This document shows, piece after piece, positions 32,043-32,661 of a stretch of DNA of 32,661 bases. A program made the position numbers and the translations under genes. The first letter of the stretch is position 1. Each line of letters begins with the position of its first letter. A model generated the notes under the pieces. It was not told the DNA's origin, did not search any database, and saw nothing but the letters and a program-made list of their open reading frames with translations. Where the stretch lies: assembly GCA_014191855.1 (NCBI GenBank), contig BJHF01000073.1, positions 1 to 32,661 of the forward strand, read 5' to 3'. The DNA is from Deltaproteobacteria bacterium. GTDB taxonomy: Bacteria; Myxococcota_A; UBA796; SXON01.

Positions 32043-32661
32043 CTAATCCTTCCGAACCACCACCGACGATACCGCGGCGCCGTTCATTCGAACCGGGTTG
32101 TGTTTCACGGCCGACATCACCGCTTCCGAGGAGGGGCGGTCGTCCGTGCAGATCGCGAAGAACGCCTGCTCCCCCTTGCTGTCGTCGAGGGTGAGCGCGA
32201 AGGGGGCGCTGGTAAGGCCGGGTTCTCCGCCCGCAACCGTGCCGTATACCTCCACGATCCCGTTGCTGTCGCGGCCCGCGAGGGTGACGAAGCGGCGGCC
32301 CTGGGGATCGTAGCGGAGCTGGAGCTTCGTTCCCGCGCCGACGGTCTCTCCGAGGTAGAGGGGACGCGAGCTTGTGCCCGCTTGAACCCAGGCTTCGAGG
32401 CGGGGCGTGAGCCCCTTCGTGTGGGTAATGTCCGCGTCGGGCGCGGGGGCGCTGACCTCGGGCGGCCGCACCTCGGGAATCGTGACGGGCGTGATGGCGG
32501 TGGGGGACTTCACCGCGGGGGTGGCGGGCTTCGCGGTGGGGGAGGGGGCGGCGTCGGCGGGTGCCGGTGAGGGCGCCGACTCGACCAGCGGCGCAGGCCG
32601 CGCGGGGAGCGGCGAGGGGAGCGGCGCGGTGGCGGGGCCTGTCGTCACCACGAAGGCGGCC
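32043..32661 (-). CDS. Partial gene: periplasmic sensor/anti-sigma-like protein before the caspase gene
   Basis: The frame is open to the right edge, so the start lies outside the window. The visible part begins with what looks like the end of a membrane segment (AAFVVTTG), then a long Pro/Ala linker, then a beta-rich domain of about 125 residues (GLTPRLEAWVQAGTSSRPLYLGE, KLQLRYDPQGRRFVTLAGRDSNGIVEVYG, PFALTLDDSKGEQAFFAICTDDRPSS). A domain of this form often follows the membrane segment of anti-sigma proteins encoded between an ECF sigma factor and a caspase gene in Myxococcota. A sigma gene just beyond the edge is therefore expected but not seen. It is separated from the caspase start by one base, implying coupled translation. 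Confidence 0.7.
   Translation of the reverse strand, partial: AAFVVTTGPATAPLPSPLPARPAPLVESAPSPAPADAAPSPTAKPATPAVKSPTAITPVTIPEVRPPEVSAPAPDADITHTKGLTPRLEAWVQAGTSSRPLYLGETVGAGTKLQLRYDPQGRRFVTLAGRDSNGIVEVYGTVAGGEPGLTSAPFALTLDDSKGEQAFFAICTDDRPSSEAVMSAVKHNPVRMNGAAVSSVVVRKD

Overview
The window is GC-rich, densely packed chromosomal DNA that looks like a Myxococcota-type (former Deltaproteobacteria) genome. The clues are MopE-type DCDGxVD repeat proteins with a MYXO-CTERM-like tail, many small lipoproteins, an ECF sigma operon, a kinase-like protein fused to an FGE-sulfatase domain, and a secreted caspase domain joined to an outer-membrane-like barrel. No species can be named from the sequence alone. 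I saw no tRNA, rRNA, CRISPR array, transposase or phage gene.

Layout. (1) 36-3977, minus strand: a seven-gene operon with 4-11 bp overlaps behind a good sigma70-like promoter at 3998-4026. In order it encodes a barrel-like protein, an ECF sigma factor, an anti-sigma-like protein split by an in-frame TGA, a TPR protein, two tandem lamin-tail-domain (LTD) lipoproteins and another lipoprotein. (2) 4313-6618, minus: a polytopic GT-C-like membrane protein and an N-formylglutamate amidohydrolase. (3) 6657-11089, plus: four overlapping genes for a lipoprotein, a membrane-anchored protein, an alpha/beta-hydrolase lipoprotein and a second polytopic membrane protein. (4) 11070-12724, minus: purM-purN. 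(5) 12826-14236: divergent lipoprotein and triacylglycerol-lipase-like protein. (6) 14240-19215, minus: a degenerate kinase (pseudokinase) fused to an FGE-sulfatase domain, an ABC1/UbiB kinase-like protein and prolyl-tRNA synthetase. (7) 19273-23350: a third GT-C-like membrane protein diverging from transketolase, followed by a small membrane protein. (8) 23281-26180, minus: a CHASE4-like/GGDEF/EAL protein translationally coupled to a ThiE/TenI-like protein. (9) 26264-30070, plus: a 1268-residue MopE-repeat protein that looks like two secreted proteins fused in frame across a perfect 22-bp-arm palindrome. (10) 30092 to the right edge, minus: a caspase/beta-barrel protein and the partial gene before it, probably part of another sigma/anti-sigma/caspase operon.

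Housekeeping genes (purM, purN, proS, tkt) are intact and sit among accessory envelope genes. The most interesting items are the interrupted anti-sigma protein in the ECF/LTD operon, the pseudokinase, the palindrome-mediated MopE fusion, the three paralogous membrane proteins, and a recurring pattern of very short lipoprotein signal peptides and apparently leaderless starts. Function beyond named families is inference from motifs read by eye; no database search was possible.
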